NCBI GenBank assembly: GCA_964035575.1
Contig: OZ037920.1
Location: 1,054,001 to 1,118,000 of the forward strand
Direction of reading: 5' to 3'
DNA from: Rhynchopus sp. YZ270_cl-10
Lineage: Eukaryota; Euglenozoa; Diplonemea; Diplonemida; Diplonemidae
Length of the DNA stretch: 64,000 nucleotides
The translations under genes and the position numbers were made by a program. Of this stretch, positions 33,201 through 41,559 are shown one piece after another. Numbering within the stretch: position 1 is the stretch's first letter; each line of letters begins with the position of its first letter. The notes beneath the pieces are model-generated. The model did not search any database, was not told the DNA's origin, and saw nothing but the letters and a program-made list of their open reading frames with translations.

Positions 33201-36200
33201 ACACCCAACTGTCCCTCTACATCGATGGTGTAACGGTCCTGCAGTACACCCCCGCAGATGAAGAGCTCTTCTGGACAGGGGATGCGACACCTCTACGGTT
33301 TGGCGCCTCTCTGTCAGATGGATTTGCTTCTGTGGTAAATGGATATTATTCAGATATTAAGATAATAGACCACGCTTTAGAAGGCTCTGCACTACAACGT
33401 TGGTTTGACAACAGCTGCGTTCTAAGGAAATATTCGAAAGAAATCCTTGCTGTCGGCTCCAAGACATATGTATATGAAATGAGTCCCCAGGAGAGAGGAG
33501 AATGTACCATCGCGTATCAACTCTGGCCAGGCGCGACGCAGGCAGAATGTGAACACCAGTGCACCCAGATTCATGAATGCCTGATGTTTTCGTTGCATTT
33601 GGAGACAAAAGAGTGTCGGGTGCATGACGTAGGGGAGAGCTGTCTGCCACAACCTCGCCAAAACGTCGTTCTTTTTGTGAAACAACAAAAACTGCGGCAT
33701 ATCTCAACAACAGGAACGCGAGCGGTCGATGCGCTGTGGATGATGTGGACGGAAACGGAGCTGCTAGTAGGATACGGGATGAGCAGACGCAATGTGGTGC
33801 TTCGTGTGGAGAATCTGTTGTCACAACATAAGCGGTTTGCTTTGTCTCAATATAGTGGAGGGAACAGCAACTCTGCAGACCGTGGGCAGGCGTGGGTGTT
33901 TATCAATCCGTCTGCACCTCAGTATCACCACATAACCCTCGCATCCACCGCACTACGCAGCACCGAGGTGTCAACACGCAACCACATCACCCTCGAATGC
34001 CGCCCCGACATGCACCCCCTCCTCCCCCTCCCTACCGAGCCCTTCTCGATCGACATTCCGTACATCAGACCGTCTCTTTGTAAGGGAATGACATCTGGGC
34101 ACGGAATTTACCTTTACCCCTGTACAGAGTATATTGAACGGGATTGGAGTGGAAATAACAATTTCCAGGCCTTTTCTGGGAAGAGCTTTGAGGGGGGAGG
34201 TGGTTTGGCGAGGGCAGTGTATTTTGTTGTGGATGGGGACAGCGATGTGGATATAGTATTGTCGGAGGTGGCCGCAGTGACGGAGTGTTCAGATCACCGT
34301 GGGGTCAGCATTACAATCGACGCCAACACCGGGTCAGGACGATCCACCACAACGCTACGCCACGGAATGTGCGGGAAACTCATTGACTCAACACAAAGCG
34401 ACGCAATCACCCTAGGCGCACCACAGTGGTTCTGGGCTACCTACGAGGACAGCATCGTATCCTTCGGGTCAGGACAAATCCCTCACACCAATACGATTGT
34501 TTCGGGTCCGATTCTCCACCCTCTCCCAGTCTCATATGTGCACGTTGGTGTAAAGGGGTCGGCCCCGGTCTCTGTAGCGGTATACCAAAAACCGCGAATC
34601 ACCTTCTCGAAGACGGCGTTAACGGTGTACCCTCAGAGGCCTGCTTCAGTGGAGCTGGGGTTGAACATAGAGATTTTCAATGAGAGCCGTGGGGTGGAGG
34701 TGGAATGCGATAGCGCGCAGAATGGTTATGTACAACTCAACTTTTTGGATGGGTTTACGACCTTCTACGCTGGAGACGAGCGGGGACAACGCAAACCGCA
34801 CATCCTCCAGGTCGAATTCCTTCGTTCCGGCGACTGCCTTCTCCGCTGCTGGGTAAAAGGGTTCCCTGCACCGTACTTCTCCTATTATTGGACACTCCCC
34901 ATCTCTGTCGCCACGACGGACCCTCCAGGGAGCGGGTTTGTGAACAGCTTCCTCTCTATCCCTAGGTGGTCTACAGGGTACGCTAGCCTCCACTTTGGGT
35001 CGGTCAGGCTGCCGATATCAGAAGGGAGTCTCCTGCATGTGGCACGTCCCAGTATTATTAATGATATAAGGAACAACCATGCGGTGATGGGGTACAACGC
35101 TACTGTGGGGGTCGTCTTCGAGAATTATGTGCCTGCGTTCTCGGGGGAGCATTGCGCGATGGTGTTTGAGAAGTACCACGGCTTTGCGGTCTCCGTGTCG
35201 GATGCATTCGCTGCGGGGACGACGCTTGAGAGGGCGCACACCGGAGGTCGCCTGACGTCGCTTTCCTTTGCAGTGACGCTGCTCCCTTCGCACACCCGCT
35301 GTGCTGAGGTGGTGTCGCAGTACGCGGAGCAATGCTGCCCTATCATGAGCACCGGCTTCTTCGGCAGCCACATGAACTCCCTGCCAGAATACCAACAGCA
35401 CGGCTTCGAGGTGAACTCTGCAGCGCTCTCTCTCTGCCAAAGCGGAGACACAAAGACACTGCGATTTGGTGTGCAAACCGAACGAACCTACCACGACGTG
35501 GCTCACATCTTGAACGACACCTGGGTGGACATCCTCGCAGTGAAGGACGCAGTGACCGACACATTGTCGCTCTTCGTCGACGGCCGTCTTGTGGACACAC
35601 ACAGCAAAGGCGGGGCAGTCGCTCTGGGCACCGCATTGACCACCTCTGAGATTGTTGTGGCGGGGGGCTGCTTCTGGCGTGTCCGTAGCGACTTCACCTC
35701 CTCATGCCCTGCCGCATCCTCTTCAGGCCTGCCTTCCGAAACCTCGCAGGCCTCCCTTCAGGCGTGCGTCGATTATGCGAAGAGCTTTCCAGGCGCAACC
35801 GCGTTTTCCTACTTCTCACCTTCCACTTACACCGCAAACTGCCGCATCCAAAACTGCACCAGCCAGGAACGCGACCGCTTTATGCAGGCAGACCCGACGG
35901 GGTACTCCCTCGGGAACGTCACTGGGGTGCTGAGCTCCTGCTCGGACCATATGTTCACTGGGGTGGTGCGACGTCTGCGGGCTTGGGGGAGGCCTGTTGG
36001 GTACGGCGACGCCTTTCCTATGGTAGATGCGTCCATCCGCAACATCGAGCGCACCACAGACTGCGACCTTCTGGTGGGAGACCACAGCCGTCTGCGTGGC
36101 GCTGCGCAGGCAAACGAACCTGGTGAGGACACTGCCGTGACGTGCACCGTTCTCGACACCGACGTCGCCCGCATCGCAGACCCATCCTACCAAGCCTTTA

Positions 36201-38251
36201 TACTCCCCCGCGAAGCCTACGGCGACGTCCTCCGTATCCCCATCGAATACGTCTCGTCTGGCCGCACCTCGCTGCGCTGTGAAATGGCTCGTGTACACCT
36301 GAACGCCACGTCGTCCATCCTAGAGTCCTCTTCCGCCCTTCTCTCGATCTATGCTTCGCCAGACCCAGGTTGGACCAAGCTCCCCGATATGCCAGCAGGT
36401 CTTCGTGGTGGGCCGTCGCTCAGCGTCAATGGGAAGATTGTAGTCTTTGCAGGAAACACAGTGTTGCAGTATGAGAACGGTGTGTGGTCTGCGCTAGGTG
36501 GCTCCGGGGTGACCTTTGATGGATGTGCCTGCGTGCACGCTGCGCGGTATAAAGGGGTGCGGCACTTCCTTGACGCGGAGAACAAAATTTTGGTGTACGG
36601 CTGCCCGCACGGTATTGTGCTCACATTTGACCTCGAAACGCACAGATTCGAACGTCTGGAACGTTTCGTGAACATCGAAGGCTACCAAACCGCGTCCCCT
36701 ATGCCGACCACTAACGGCGCTGTCATATGGGACGGCGGCTTCCACACCACAACCGCAATGTTCTCCGGCGCCTTCATCGGCCTCCAATTTGACACCAGGT
36801 CTGCACAGAGAATCCGCAACCCCAGCGAACCCAATATGGACCCGATGCTGGCCCGCGCCGTTCCTGCACTGCTCCATTCCGCCGCAGGTACCGACCTATA
36901 CCTTCTCGGCCAATCCGCCTCGCGAGCCAACGCCACCCGCGGATCCTTCACAACCAACACCATTCTCGACCCCACAGCGAGATCGCTTTACGAAAGGCAG
37001 TCCGCATTAGGTGCGTTCACCTTAAACCTTTGCGGCGCGGTGCTCTCCTTCGGTGGGCTCTCTGCAGTGAAGGATGCGGGGCTGCCCTTCTTCGATAGCT
37101 ACGCATCAGAGCACACTGCGTGGGATGCGGTCGACCCAAGCCCAACGAAGGGGAAGGAGACGCTGCTATCGCATAGGGAGAATATGGTGAAGAGCAGCCG
37201 TGTCGTTCATGTGTTCAGTGTGGATGCGGCAAATGGCGATCCGTTGGAGGAGCAGGCAGAATTCCCGCCACTACGCAGTGGTGTACTGGGCGGCACCGCT
37301 GTCGCAAGCGCTGGAGGGTTGTACCACATCGGAGGCATCCAGAGTGGTCTCCGAAAGCAGTCCTTCGCGGACACACAGAACAATGAGTTCCTCTGTACAG
37401 ACCGTGCGAACACATCGGCCGCCTTTGTTTGTGCGCATCCCCTCAACGAGGCGGAAGGGTTTGCGGGGACGTTGATCGTTGGCTTCAAATTTCTCCCGAA
37501 TATGAATGAATTCGCCGTCGGCCTTGCCAACTCTCTTTGCAACGCTACGCTTGCATACCCCGACACAAACGACCGTCTTGCGTGGAATCCTTGCAACGGA
37601 TATATCAGAGTGGTAGTCACCCACACCTCCCTCTCCGTCTGGCAACTCCAAGCCGGACAAGACAACCTTCTCACCACCCAGCAAATCACAACATTGTCTA
37701 CACCTCTCTCGCACCACCGTCGTTATGTCTGGATAGCATGGGGGAGAAGGGACGGCGCCTGGCGTCTCTCTGTCGGACGTGGTGTGCACCCTGGGGCGAA
37801 CAAGGTGCTTGCCGCGTCCCCACCACTGCAGACATACCTGCAGACTGCGGCGTACTACCTGACGGCAAACAGCACCGCGGACGACTATGAGTTTGACGTG
37901 CATTCGGTGGTATCGGATGGGCTTGGGTCGCGTACTGTGCAGGTCTTACCGGATCGTGCCTTCCCTTTATCTACCTGCGGAGGTGCGGGGGCATGTGACA
38001 CCTCCCTAGGGGTATGTGCCTGCTACAACCCAAACAAGCTTGGATCGTCCTGTGAACGTTGTCTTTCTAACAAAGAAGGTGCACTGTGCGAAGGGTATAA
38101 AGCATGCGAAGAATTGCACCCATTCCAGCCGCATAGGCAAAGGGAATGTGAATCGTGGCGGGCTAGAGGTTGCAGGTCTGTCGCGCACGATGTGGACATG
38201 TGGTTGCCTGCGATGAACCAAACGGTAAAGAGGTTTTGGTTGAATACGTAG
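24206..38251 (+). CDS. Giant cysteine-rich multidomain extracellular-type protein (4681-codon frame)
   Basis: One uninterrupted frame of 14 kb. Modules recognised by eye: Cys-rich N-terminal region (1-860); PAN/apple-like units near 866-915, 1308-1370, 1652-1720, 1937-2010, 2422-2475, 3100-3150 and 3829-3885; LamG/concanavalin-like domains near 1150-1260 (GTWHHIAGVL...LYINGR), 1760-1900 (DGAWHAVAVTV...FYVDG), 2154-2300, 2895-3070 (DRWHHFVVSRK...LYIDG) and 3700-3830; a discoidin-like stretch near 1428-1550; kelch-like sequence near 4052-4400; and a laminin-type EGF module near 4590-4630 (CNP-type spacing, CACYNPNKLGSSCERC). Such modules bind carbohydrate or protein outside the cell, so a wall, coat or adhesion role is likely but inferred. 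There is no C-terminal membrane helix. The first 18 residues (MPSSSSSSSSSLLRTLLHS) are probably a misread polypyrimidine tract: TTACTGCACAG ends at 24261 like a splice acceptor. The true first exon, with a signal peptide, should lie upstream. Confidence 0.9.
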   Translation: MPSSSSSSSSSLLRTLLHSIAFGIGSSVVLDVEVSLGREVRLGYGGSVEAEVHLARTSPDWTLLQCRAVTSAVVVSTSGLHTAFCPHSTLRWRANPFTQSIPPSYNAAACLKQGLRPCKQRELCEKDFHISHEPNYTTADILVATSEGSTVRKRSGTTLCTVEENPLSDRNFSREYAQHCCAEDVCTEAGGGVVIPPGQMSSFPSLLRLAWSRKGRGRVLCDVISGEVVHSTLAFNIISEGKKEGSNVAVVTSPVQLLPNAENAVLEVFLKRAPEGSNVVRCHTETAGTVAATPLVFTQRDFDFAQKLSLRWEVQKGVTPQASTERVFCSVDGAPAESVGEVQRRVGPALRFVDAEGGALGEKIVLGADEAVAGFGVEVSYHVESGFAVNPDTWPNSLHELGCELFPPDTTQLQMLAPVPLSFNTSRTFWFLLKRARRQLAQYSVTLRCRNIQMPHTGIGTLWSLHPDYEKGQIHREVVVRVPTVARQTAQFSLTSSGAFVSGRSSEVVATMGVSVIDTLPFRVTCHEEGGDSTHTLKVTPQATTFEAAVNAHNVPETSDLPLLTGSLIALQYAGRPFAYDGAKWLSCVGSAACRLSSCAGANMEGGEWEVCKNQVFQIYAGSPSDDRYAPLVQRSTYVFNGDLIVLANTKDQNVTFGCGGSDTDVCQNRASLDCLSGLSVKDSLFSQCNSTFRIWADGKRLGEKVFLSDSVALQWSEATEVVQTRWLGCAPQASSGDPLCTATYYDTCPGTPDHNKFVLSDACSQYRFTIAAFKASPQPSDHPLQALSLEVQPAGSVEAAEWFDVPSTASSIDVAFSGQSASLHIQSFVTNKSGTEFINSQINLNVDVDGSIGLESANKSWVSARGVYCTDDYITLEANLSSCQAACENTTGCGYVSYPHYDGCRMHAGVLKRCFDTATRNATSATMSATLVVEPAQNTALFHPKKHHVDGTLWNGAASIGNGSAIYSSPLSMVPFFSNMFSGADTDYGLTFDLQLRRQHHLPSRFLRLHENSEICLGAGGLGVCNDTTTGATSILSVQEVGEGRVRLRFVTAVDGSVDVISTLSCLPLSDTLCNTPLEFARSDENRYLVLIPDTPLCLALNGTAVSYYDSDGANTASSSCGAFYTTDVIPTYPDTPLALTRPSAGSGVGLSISYSGNITFEITDTSGETAKIISDILPFGTWHHIAGVLDMSRARAKLYINGRIVGTVGLSGLSPGLSTQEGTVFIGSPSTGFSVLVDNVAVWDYVVPPDVLLQRMACESNIHTGNRMKANPKVSLTFTHRALTDAYGGDIRFTGDVISTSEGLSCDAYLHIPDYQCLGLSQTLPDATKGECEVACNANTACTAFTYTTSIQERYNVFQEDIQYCSLHIAEAWGTPFVVELEIFTKTYQFVEELTRRVSVDCYRRPALLQRAPGVVRIESDHIPSCEASSYSALNSTCSGVLESYHYATGTGEWASNNEGVGAWVVYTLDAVHIVHYLRIAQRGAGALQIRTLRVCATTTTCMEISLPESHTQTFPYSNPWTEIPLPKIETERIHIEITSVFPSAVTTITNSCSKYKCPGVTFLRNGAVCTGECTTIQCCDNAGGGFQGLELYGTALKSQHGVADGVLGEWCAPSLSVSSEALFDNFGVLGVSMDATTGRPYDTLQNQYCNGEEVLQWSNGGMSLFGTSIGSVAECKATCDAHPLDCRAFDYVETTESCYWRRTAGVGNYSMTHHSACMVPDSRFVPGNGSVVQEFTHDARFVGNVSSCHFTSGSLSVPHFPTPEPLSIFSWVQLYGDACNSSTYGAPIVSWSSYEGAENLFFISYDRLGWIANGSRIEGNQTTICDGAWHAVAVTVSLEGEVAFYVDGVEAGGGCCVGSPYDTDVLTIGSRAEYGVVVDTLDGRLFGTQVAVRHSEHAVQHEAYHEWYNPSATISVPFSQTFSFARLTRTVGTYFYSDTTTLISFYNKIPVSICKEYCGNEPSCVAFGFATERSTPGGKNVTGPACFLFSSTVHADAGGDLMNFDFYIRAASPVRQSCSSHIVRTSADLVVKRNAAFSVYPNETNLVLADADAAGGESVAFLHFDVASEGIERDEVSSVHLTMQRSGGLLVYYPLDFSTVDRSFRTQPAILGQYVSFSDDCVVEGCAEFSPIGDSCAAIVGGTIEDFLDGTNTTSFGVFAWVYPRHRSEGGVFQVDNVVSIYFEKRQVYCKVMTSNGWEYVKTNSAVLKQNEFQHIGCQYSEKGTLEIFLDGASVGSKGLSGVFSPEGLVDNAQLRLGCNGNITFEGKLDEIRLIQGLSTADEVLRMAHTTQNCAEDEGVFSISAVTPFYEGDTTYHNQPTTLATETYNINAFMGHDNMVTLDVTTLFHISTSLRISYTAKNCSANHIINVKSSESHNNPTGDGPKLILLRNCSTLLASTSRVLCDTCWNDTATFAECHDPSLYTTALIASRTTDTLDACKSTCSDSHTCASIQWDSTTGNCTAFSKDCTLTTTTTTTNRTNTIFLRKNESTSIATPSVLIFDSRDALLPTMAAAESAVLQLHLKTSTPLLQEGRCTLVVQNIVNNVAVRIAVGKLYAGSMVVVDATEVVVAEHPTIRLAVVLEDCANGTAVFCSGNDPSCSGPALHLHTNSFATHLSGRSKLNTHLTPAATQHLSFPLGPFVGRDVAVAYLTVPFGSTLCSTIEITVQNVFEKSTLKTTFVQNEGNIFDISSILRELRPSNGVVVVLSGGCVLMIEDTAKLQIILSRRSSLSGEVEQERNNACHVRGEHPDATPSASTLLIHLSDSSRIDLCSTVSIWSGSHRVIQPFYANTDELQISYANLGNSYKKSAENVILSVDVTGMHSDIFFALEPQNCGGHIFDEVVLNVTKAVLVNHYDNTVWSAGDCREGVANRVLRHLRVGGGAQCETLDDTAAVLSGSGGMYSDIYSTFHPQRFDDFSISFHFIAVDSTSANPTADGGFLFHKSPGLGIVGFGLKVSSDKTQLSLWTANSSTATATLPPAFLDRWHHFVVSRKDTQLSLYIDGVTVLQYTPADEELFWTGDATPLRFGASLSDGFASVVNGYYSDIKIIDHALEGSALQRWFDNSCVLRKYSKEILAVGSKTYVYEMSPQERGECTIAYQLWPGATQAECEHQCTQIHECLMFSLHLETKECRVHDVGESCLPQPRQNVVLFVKQQKLRHISTTGTRAVDALWMMWTETELLVGYGMSRRNVVLRVENLLSQHKRFALSQYSGGNSNSADRGQAWVFINPSAPQYHHITLASTALRSTEVSTRNHITLECRPDMHPLLPLPTEPFSIDIPYIRPSLCKGMTSGHGIYLYPCTEYIERDWSGNNNFQAFSGKSFEGGGGLARAVYFVVDGDSDVDIVLSEVAAVTECSDHRGVSITIDANTGSGRSTTTLRHGMCGKLIDSTQSDAITLGAPQWFWATYEDSIVSFGSGQIPHTNTIVSGPILHPLPVSYVHVGVKGSAPVSVAVYQKPRITFSKTALTVYPQRPASVELGLNIEIFNESRGVEVECDSAQNGYVQLNFLDGFTTFYAGDERGQRKPHILQVEFLRSGDCLLRCWVKGFPAPYFSYYWTLPISVATTDPPGSGFVNSFLSIPRWSTGYASLHFGSVRLPISEGSLLHVARPSIINDIRNNHAVMGYNATVGVVFENYVPAFSGEHCAMVFEKYHGFAVSVSDAFAAGTTLERAHTGGRLTSLSFAVTLLPSHTRCAEVVSQYAEQCCPIMSTGFFGSHMNSLPEYQQHGFEVNSAALSLCQSGDTKTLRFGVQTERTYHDVAHILNDTWVDILAVKDAVTDTLSLFVDGRLVDTHSKGGAVALGTALTTSEIVVAGGCFWRVRSDFTSSCPAASSSGLPSETSQASLQACVDYAKSFPGATAFSYFSPSTYTANCRIQNCTSQERDRFMQADPTGYSLGNVTGVLSSCSDHMFTGVVRRLRAWGRPVGYGDAFPMVDASIRNIERTTDCDLLVGDHSRLRGAAQANEPGEDTAVTCTVLDTDVARIADPSYQAFILPREAYGDVLRIPIEYVSSGRTSLRCEMARVHLNATSSILESSSALLSIYASPDPGWTKLPDMPAGLRGGPSLSVNGKIVVFAGNTVLQYENGVWSALGGSGVTFDGCACVHAARYKGVRHFLDAENKILVYGCPHGIVLTFDLETHRFERLERFVNIEGYQTASPMPTTNGAVIWDGGFHTTTAMFSGAFIGLQFDTRSAQRIRNPSEPNMDPMLARAVPALLHSAAGTDLYLLGQSASRANATRGSFTTNTILDPTARSLYERQSALGAFTLNLCGAVLSFGGLSAVKDAGLPFFDSYASEHTAWDAVDPSPTKGKETLLSHRENMVKSSRVVHVFSVDAANGDPLEEQAEFPPLRSGVLGGTAVASAGGLYHIGGIQSGLRKQSFADTQNNEFLCTDRANTSAAFVCAHPLNEAEGFAGTLIVGFKFLPNMNEFAVGLANSLCNATLAYPDTNDRLAWNPCNGYIRVVVTHTSLSVWQLQAGQDNLLTTQQITTLSTPLSHHRRYVWIAWGRRDGAWRLSVGRGVHPGANKVLAASPPLQTYLQTAAYYLTANSTADDYEFDVHSVVSDGLGSRTVQVLPDRAFPLSTCGGAGACDTSLGVCACYNPNKLGSSCERCLSNKEGALCEGYKACEELHPFQPHRQRECESWRARGCRSVAHDVDMWLPAMNQTVKRFWLNT

Positions 38252-38335
38252 CGGGGTAGTGGGGGGAAAGCAGATGTGTGTGTGTGTGTGTGTTGAAAAT
38301 AATATCAGTTTTGTACTGTGAGGAAATTGTTTCTG

Positions 38336-38566
38336 CCGACCCTCCCCCGTGAAATTGTCTCCCCCCCAAAAACCGGTATTTTGCCCCGGCGGACAATTTC
38401 GAGGCAGGGGGGGACAATTTCAAGGGAGTTCGCGGGGACAACCTTTGCTCTCCCTTCTTCACACCAAAACGGCCACCCCCCTACAGTACGAGAAATTGTC
38501 CCCCCCTCACTTTTCCCCCAGGGGGGACAATTTCAAGGGGGTGACAATTTCACGGGGGAGGGTCGG
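38336..38566. mobile_element. MITE with GACAATTTC repeats
   Basis: Perfect 24-bp inverted ends (starting CCGACCCTCCCCCGTGAAAT; 38336-38359 and 38543-38566). GACAATTTC or its complement occurs several more times inside. The flanks are TG and TA, so a TA duplication may have decayed on the left. It lies 84 bp after the giant gene's stop, probably in its 3' UTR or just beyond. Confidence 0.75.
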
Positions 38567-38631
38567 TAGAACAAAAAAAAAATATACGGCTTTCCAGTCT
38601 ATTTTTTTTGTTGTTTTTGGTGGGCGAATGG

Positions 38632-38736
38632 GCGTCAGTTTTGTTCTCTGTTATTAGTACCTCCGGCATCACCCCTTTTGGGGGGTTTTGTTTGGAAAAA
38701 GAAAGGGTGAGTTGTCTGAAAATCAACTTCATTTTT
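38632..38736 (+). repeat. Direct repeat flanking ankyrin copy 1, left
   Basis: Almost the same as 40798-40900. Both run from GCGTCAGTTTTGTTCTCTG to AATCAACTTCATTTTT or its close variant, around a CACCCCTTTTGGGGGG-like palindrome. Confidence 0.85.
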
Positions 38737-39193
38737 GTATTGAAAGTAAATGATTTTTTTTTGGGTGACAAAATGCCTTTTTTTGCGCCCCTTGGTCTTT
38801 GCCAACAAAATACAAAAAAATAGCACATAAGAATACCCCCCTTTCAATCCCCTTTTGTTTACTGCGACAGTATATTAGGATTCTACGTCGTTCGTTGGAT
38901 CGGTGTCTCTGCCAGCAGGGAGGGGGTGAGCTCCTCTGTGGGGCGATGTTGGCAGGTGTGGACGCTTCACGCTGCTTCCATCTGCACCTGCTCTCACGCC
39001 CATTTAAAGTGTGAGAATATGTCGAGGAAACGATTACCCCAGTATAACTTGTGAGTTGGCACACCTTCCCCTCTGCATGCTCAGTGAGATATCCCCCACG
39101 CACCATACACGACACACCACACACCTGAATAGGAAACTGATTACACTTCCCCACCCTTTCTCTTCTGCGTCTATATCCAAAAGAGGTCTTGTT

Positions 39194-40629
39194 ATGTTGA
39201 AGGGTTTTTCTGTGAGATTGTTGCGCGACAGAAGGATGATTCGGTTCGGTCGACGCTGGAACACCACACATGTGGCGAGTGAAGTGCCTGCAGCACATCA
39301 TGGACACACCGAGACTGTGCGCAATGTTGCGGGTTTGCCAGAGGTGGACGTGAAGCACGCAGATGAGAACGGGATGACTGCGTTGCACTGGGAAGCAAAG
39401 AGAGGTTGTCCTGATGTGCAGGCGCTCGTTGATGCAGGGCAGACATCGAGGCAAGGAACAGCTTGGGTCGTTCGCCTCTGCTTGTGGCTTGCCAGAACGG
39501 TAATGTGGCAAAGGTGATGATGTTGGTCGAAGCAGGTGCGGATGTAAGTGCCACAGACGATAAAGGTGACACATGTCTTACCATGGCGGCACATCATGGG
39601 CACACCGAGACTGTGCGCTATATTGTGGGCTTGAAGGATGTGGACGTGAAAAGCGCAGCTATGAACGACTTCACTGCGTTGCACAAAGCGGTGGACAAAG
39701 GACATGTCGATGTGGTGCAGGTGCTCATTGATGCAGGGGCAGAAGTCGATGCAAAGAACAAATGGAGAGATTCGCCTCTGCACTTGGCTAGCAAGAGGGG
39801 GAACATGGCTATTGTGAAGATGTTGGTCGAAGCAGGTGCGGAAGTAAGTGCCACAGACAATAAAGGTGCCACGTGTCTTACCATGGCGGTACAGCATTGG
39901 CACACCGAGACTGTGCGCTATCTTGTGGGCTTGAAGGATGTGGACGTGAATAGCGCAGTTGATGGAGACTTCACTGCGTTGCACTGGGCGATAACCGAAA
40001 CGTATGGTACGGTGGGCGAAGGACGCGCAGAGATGGTGCAGGTGCTCATTGATGCTGGGGCGGACGTCGACACAGAGGACAATACGGGACGTTCGCCTCT
40101 GCACTTGGCTAGCAGGGAGGGGAACATGGCAATTGTGAAGATGTTGGTCGAAGCAGGTGCGGATGTAAGTGCCACAGACAATGAAGGTGACACGTGTCTT
40201 GCCATGGCGGCACAGCTTGGGCACACCGAGACTGTGCGCTATCTTGTGGGCTTGAAGGATGTGGACGTGAGTAGCGCAGACCAGAAACAATTAACTGCGC
40301 TGCACAAAGCGGTGGACGAAGGACATGTCGATGTGGTGCAGGTGCTCATTGATGCAGGGGCAGACGTCGACGCAAAGAACGACAAGGGACGTACGCCTCT
40401 GCACTTGGCTTGCGAGAACGAGAACATGCAGTTTTGGCACTGGGCTAGCAGCGGGTTTGCGGAGAAGAATATTGCAATTTTGAAGATGTTGGTCGAAGCC
40501 GGTGCGGATGTGAGTGCCACAGACAATGACGGTGACACGTGTCTGGGTCTTGCAACAAAAGATGGGTACGACTCCCAGATTGTGCGCTATCTTGCGAACT
40601 TGCCGAAAGTGGATGTGAAGCAGGACTAG
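39194..40629 (+). pseudogene. Ankyrin-repeat gene, copy 1 (frameshifted, lacks coiled-coil tail)
   Basis: Start chosen at MLKGFSVRLLRDRRM, where all three copies align. Compared with the copies at 42839 and 46073 it has lost GTG (in frame) and one G in GATGCAGG(G)GCAG near 39441-39446. The reading therefore shifts: the first part is open to 39517 and the second from 39463 to 40629. A sequencing error in the G run cannot be excluded. Repeats follow the same three-type order as the other copies (TALH, SPLH, DTCL). The central repeats differ in sequence, with extra insertions such as ETYGTVGEGRAEM and MQFWHWASSGFAEKN. It ends at LPKVDVKQD, so the coiled-coil tail of copies 2 and 3 is absent. It is the most diverged copy. 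Confidence 0.8.
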
Positions 40630-40797
40630 TGGTATTGTTTTTCCGACAGCGAAGCGAACTGGGATGATAATAATGGTGAATAAGGTACTGGTGTATTTCC
40701 GCGAGCGCGAAAATTTATTTTCGCAATTTTTGGGCAAGCTCCCTCCGCGCAGTTGTTATTTGTGTGCTGAATACTCTCATAAAGGGGTGTGGGAGAG

Positions 40798-40900
40798 GCG
40801 TCAGTTTTGTTCTCTGTTATTAGTACCTCCGGCATCACCCCTTTAGGGGGGTTTTGTTTGGAAAAGAAAGGTGGGTTGTCTGAAGATCAACTTCATTTTT
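40798..40900 (+). repeat. Direct repeat flanking ankyrin copy 1, right
   Basis: Second copy of 38632-38736. Its right edge abuts the 40902 MITE. Confidence 0.85.
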
Positions 40901-40901
40901 A

Positions 40902-41083
40902 GGCTAGTTGACGTCACGGACATTTGGGTATGGGAGGGTATGGGAGAGTATGGGACCAAAAAAAAGGCCAAACGTATGGTATGAGAGGGGTATGGGGTGT
41001 GGGAGTGTTTGAGGGGGTATGGAATACGATGTCCCAGAAAAAATAGACGAATTTCCTAAACCGACCCGTGGCGTCAACTGGCC
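40902..41083. mobile_element. TA-flanked MITE, 182 bp
   Basis: Inverted ends of 18 bp with two mismatches (GGCTAGTTGACGTCACGG at 40902-40919, complement at 41066-41083), with TA on each side (40900-40901 and 41084-41085). Its interior is rich in GTATGGGAG repeats. Confidence 0.7.
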
Positions 41084-41559
41084 TAAATTTGTGCTGAACG
41101 TTTTCTCTCCTGAAATGGTTTCTCTCTTTTTTTTTTTTTTTTTGTAAATCAAGGTACTTGACAATAGGAAATAGAAACGACGGAAGGTGCGTGCCCGCCA
41201 GCTTGTGTTTTCTCACTCATTATTTTTTCTCTCTCATACAACACACACTTCAGCGAAAAAAAACACAACAAGCTTGCGGAGCGATAAACGAAAAAGTTGT
41301 TTTTCATTGTTTTCTTTTTATTCAGAACCGGAAGTTAGTTTCTATTTTGGGGTGACAAGATCAGGCCTGAGAGTGGTCGGGGGGCGCCAACTGCCGGTCC
41401 GAACCCGGTTTGCCGGTAAATGCAAAAAACAGGTGAATATTGCAGGGTAGGTTTTAAAAAAAACGTAATAAATTCTGATCTGCACAAACGTAAAAACGCA
41501 CACAGTAAAAAAAAAAAAACATTATTCAGCTCTCTCCCTTTTCTCCCTCACTTTTTGAA
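41084..41559. other. Intergenic DNA
   Basis: Homopolymer-rich with no gene signal. Holds TCAGGCCTGA near 41368, resembling the end of the 6974 element, but without a partner. Confidence 0.4.

Noticed and set aside
38632-40900. LTR pair around ankyrin copy 1
   Set aside because: Repeats are only about 105 bp. No primer-binding site, polypurine tract or element proteins lie between them, only the ankyrin gene.
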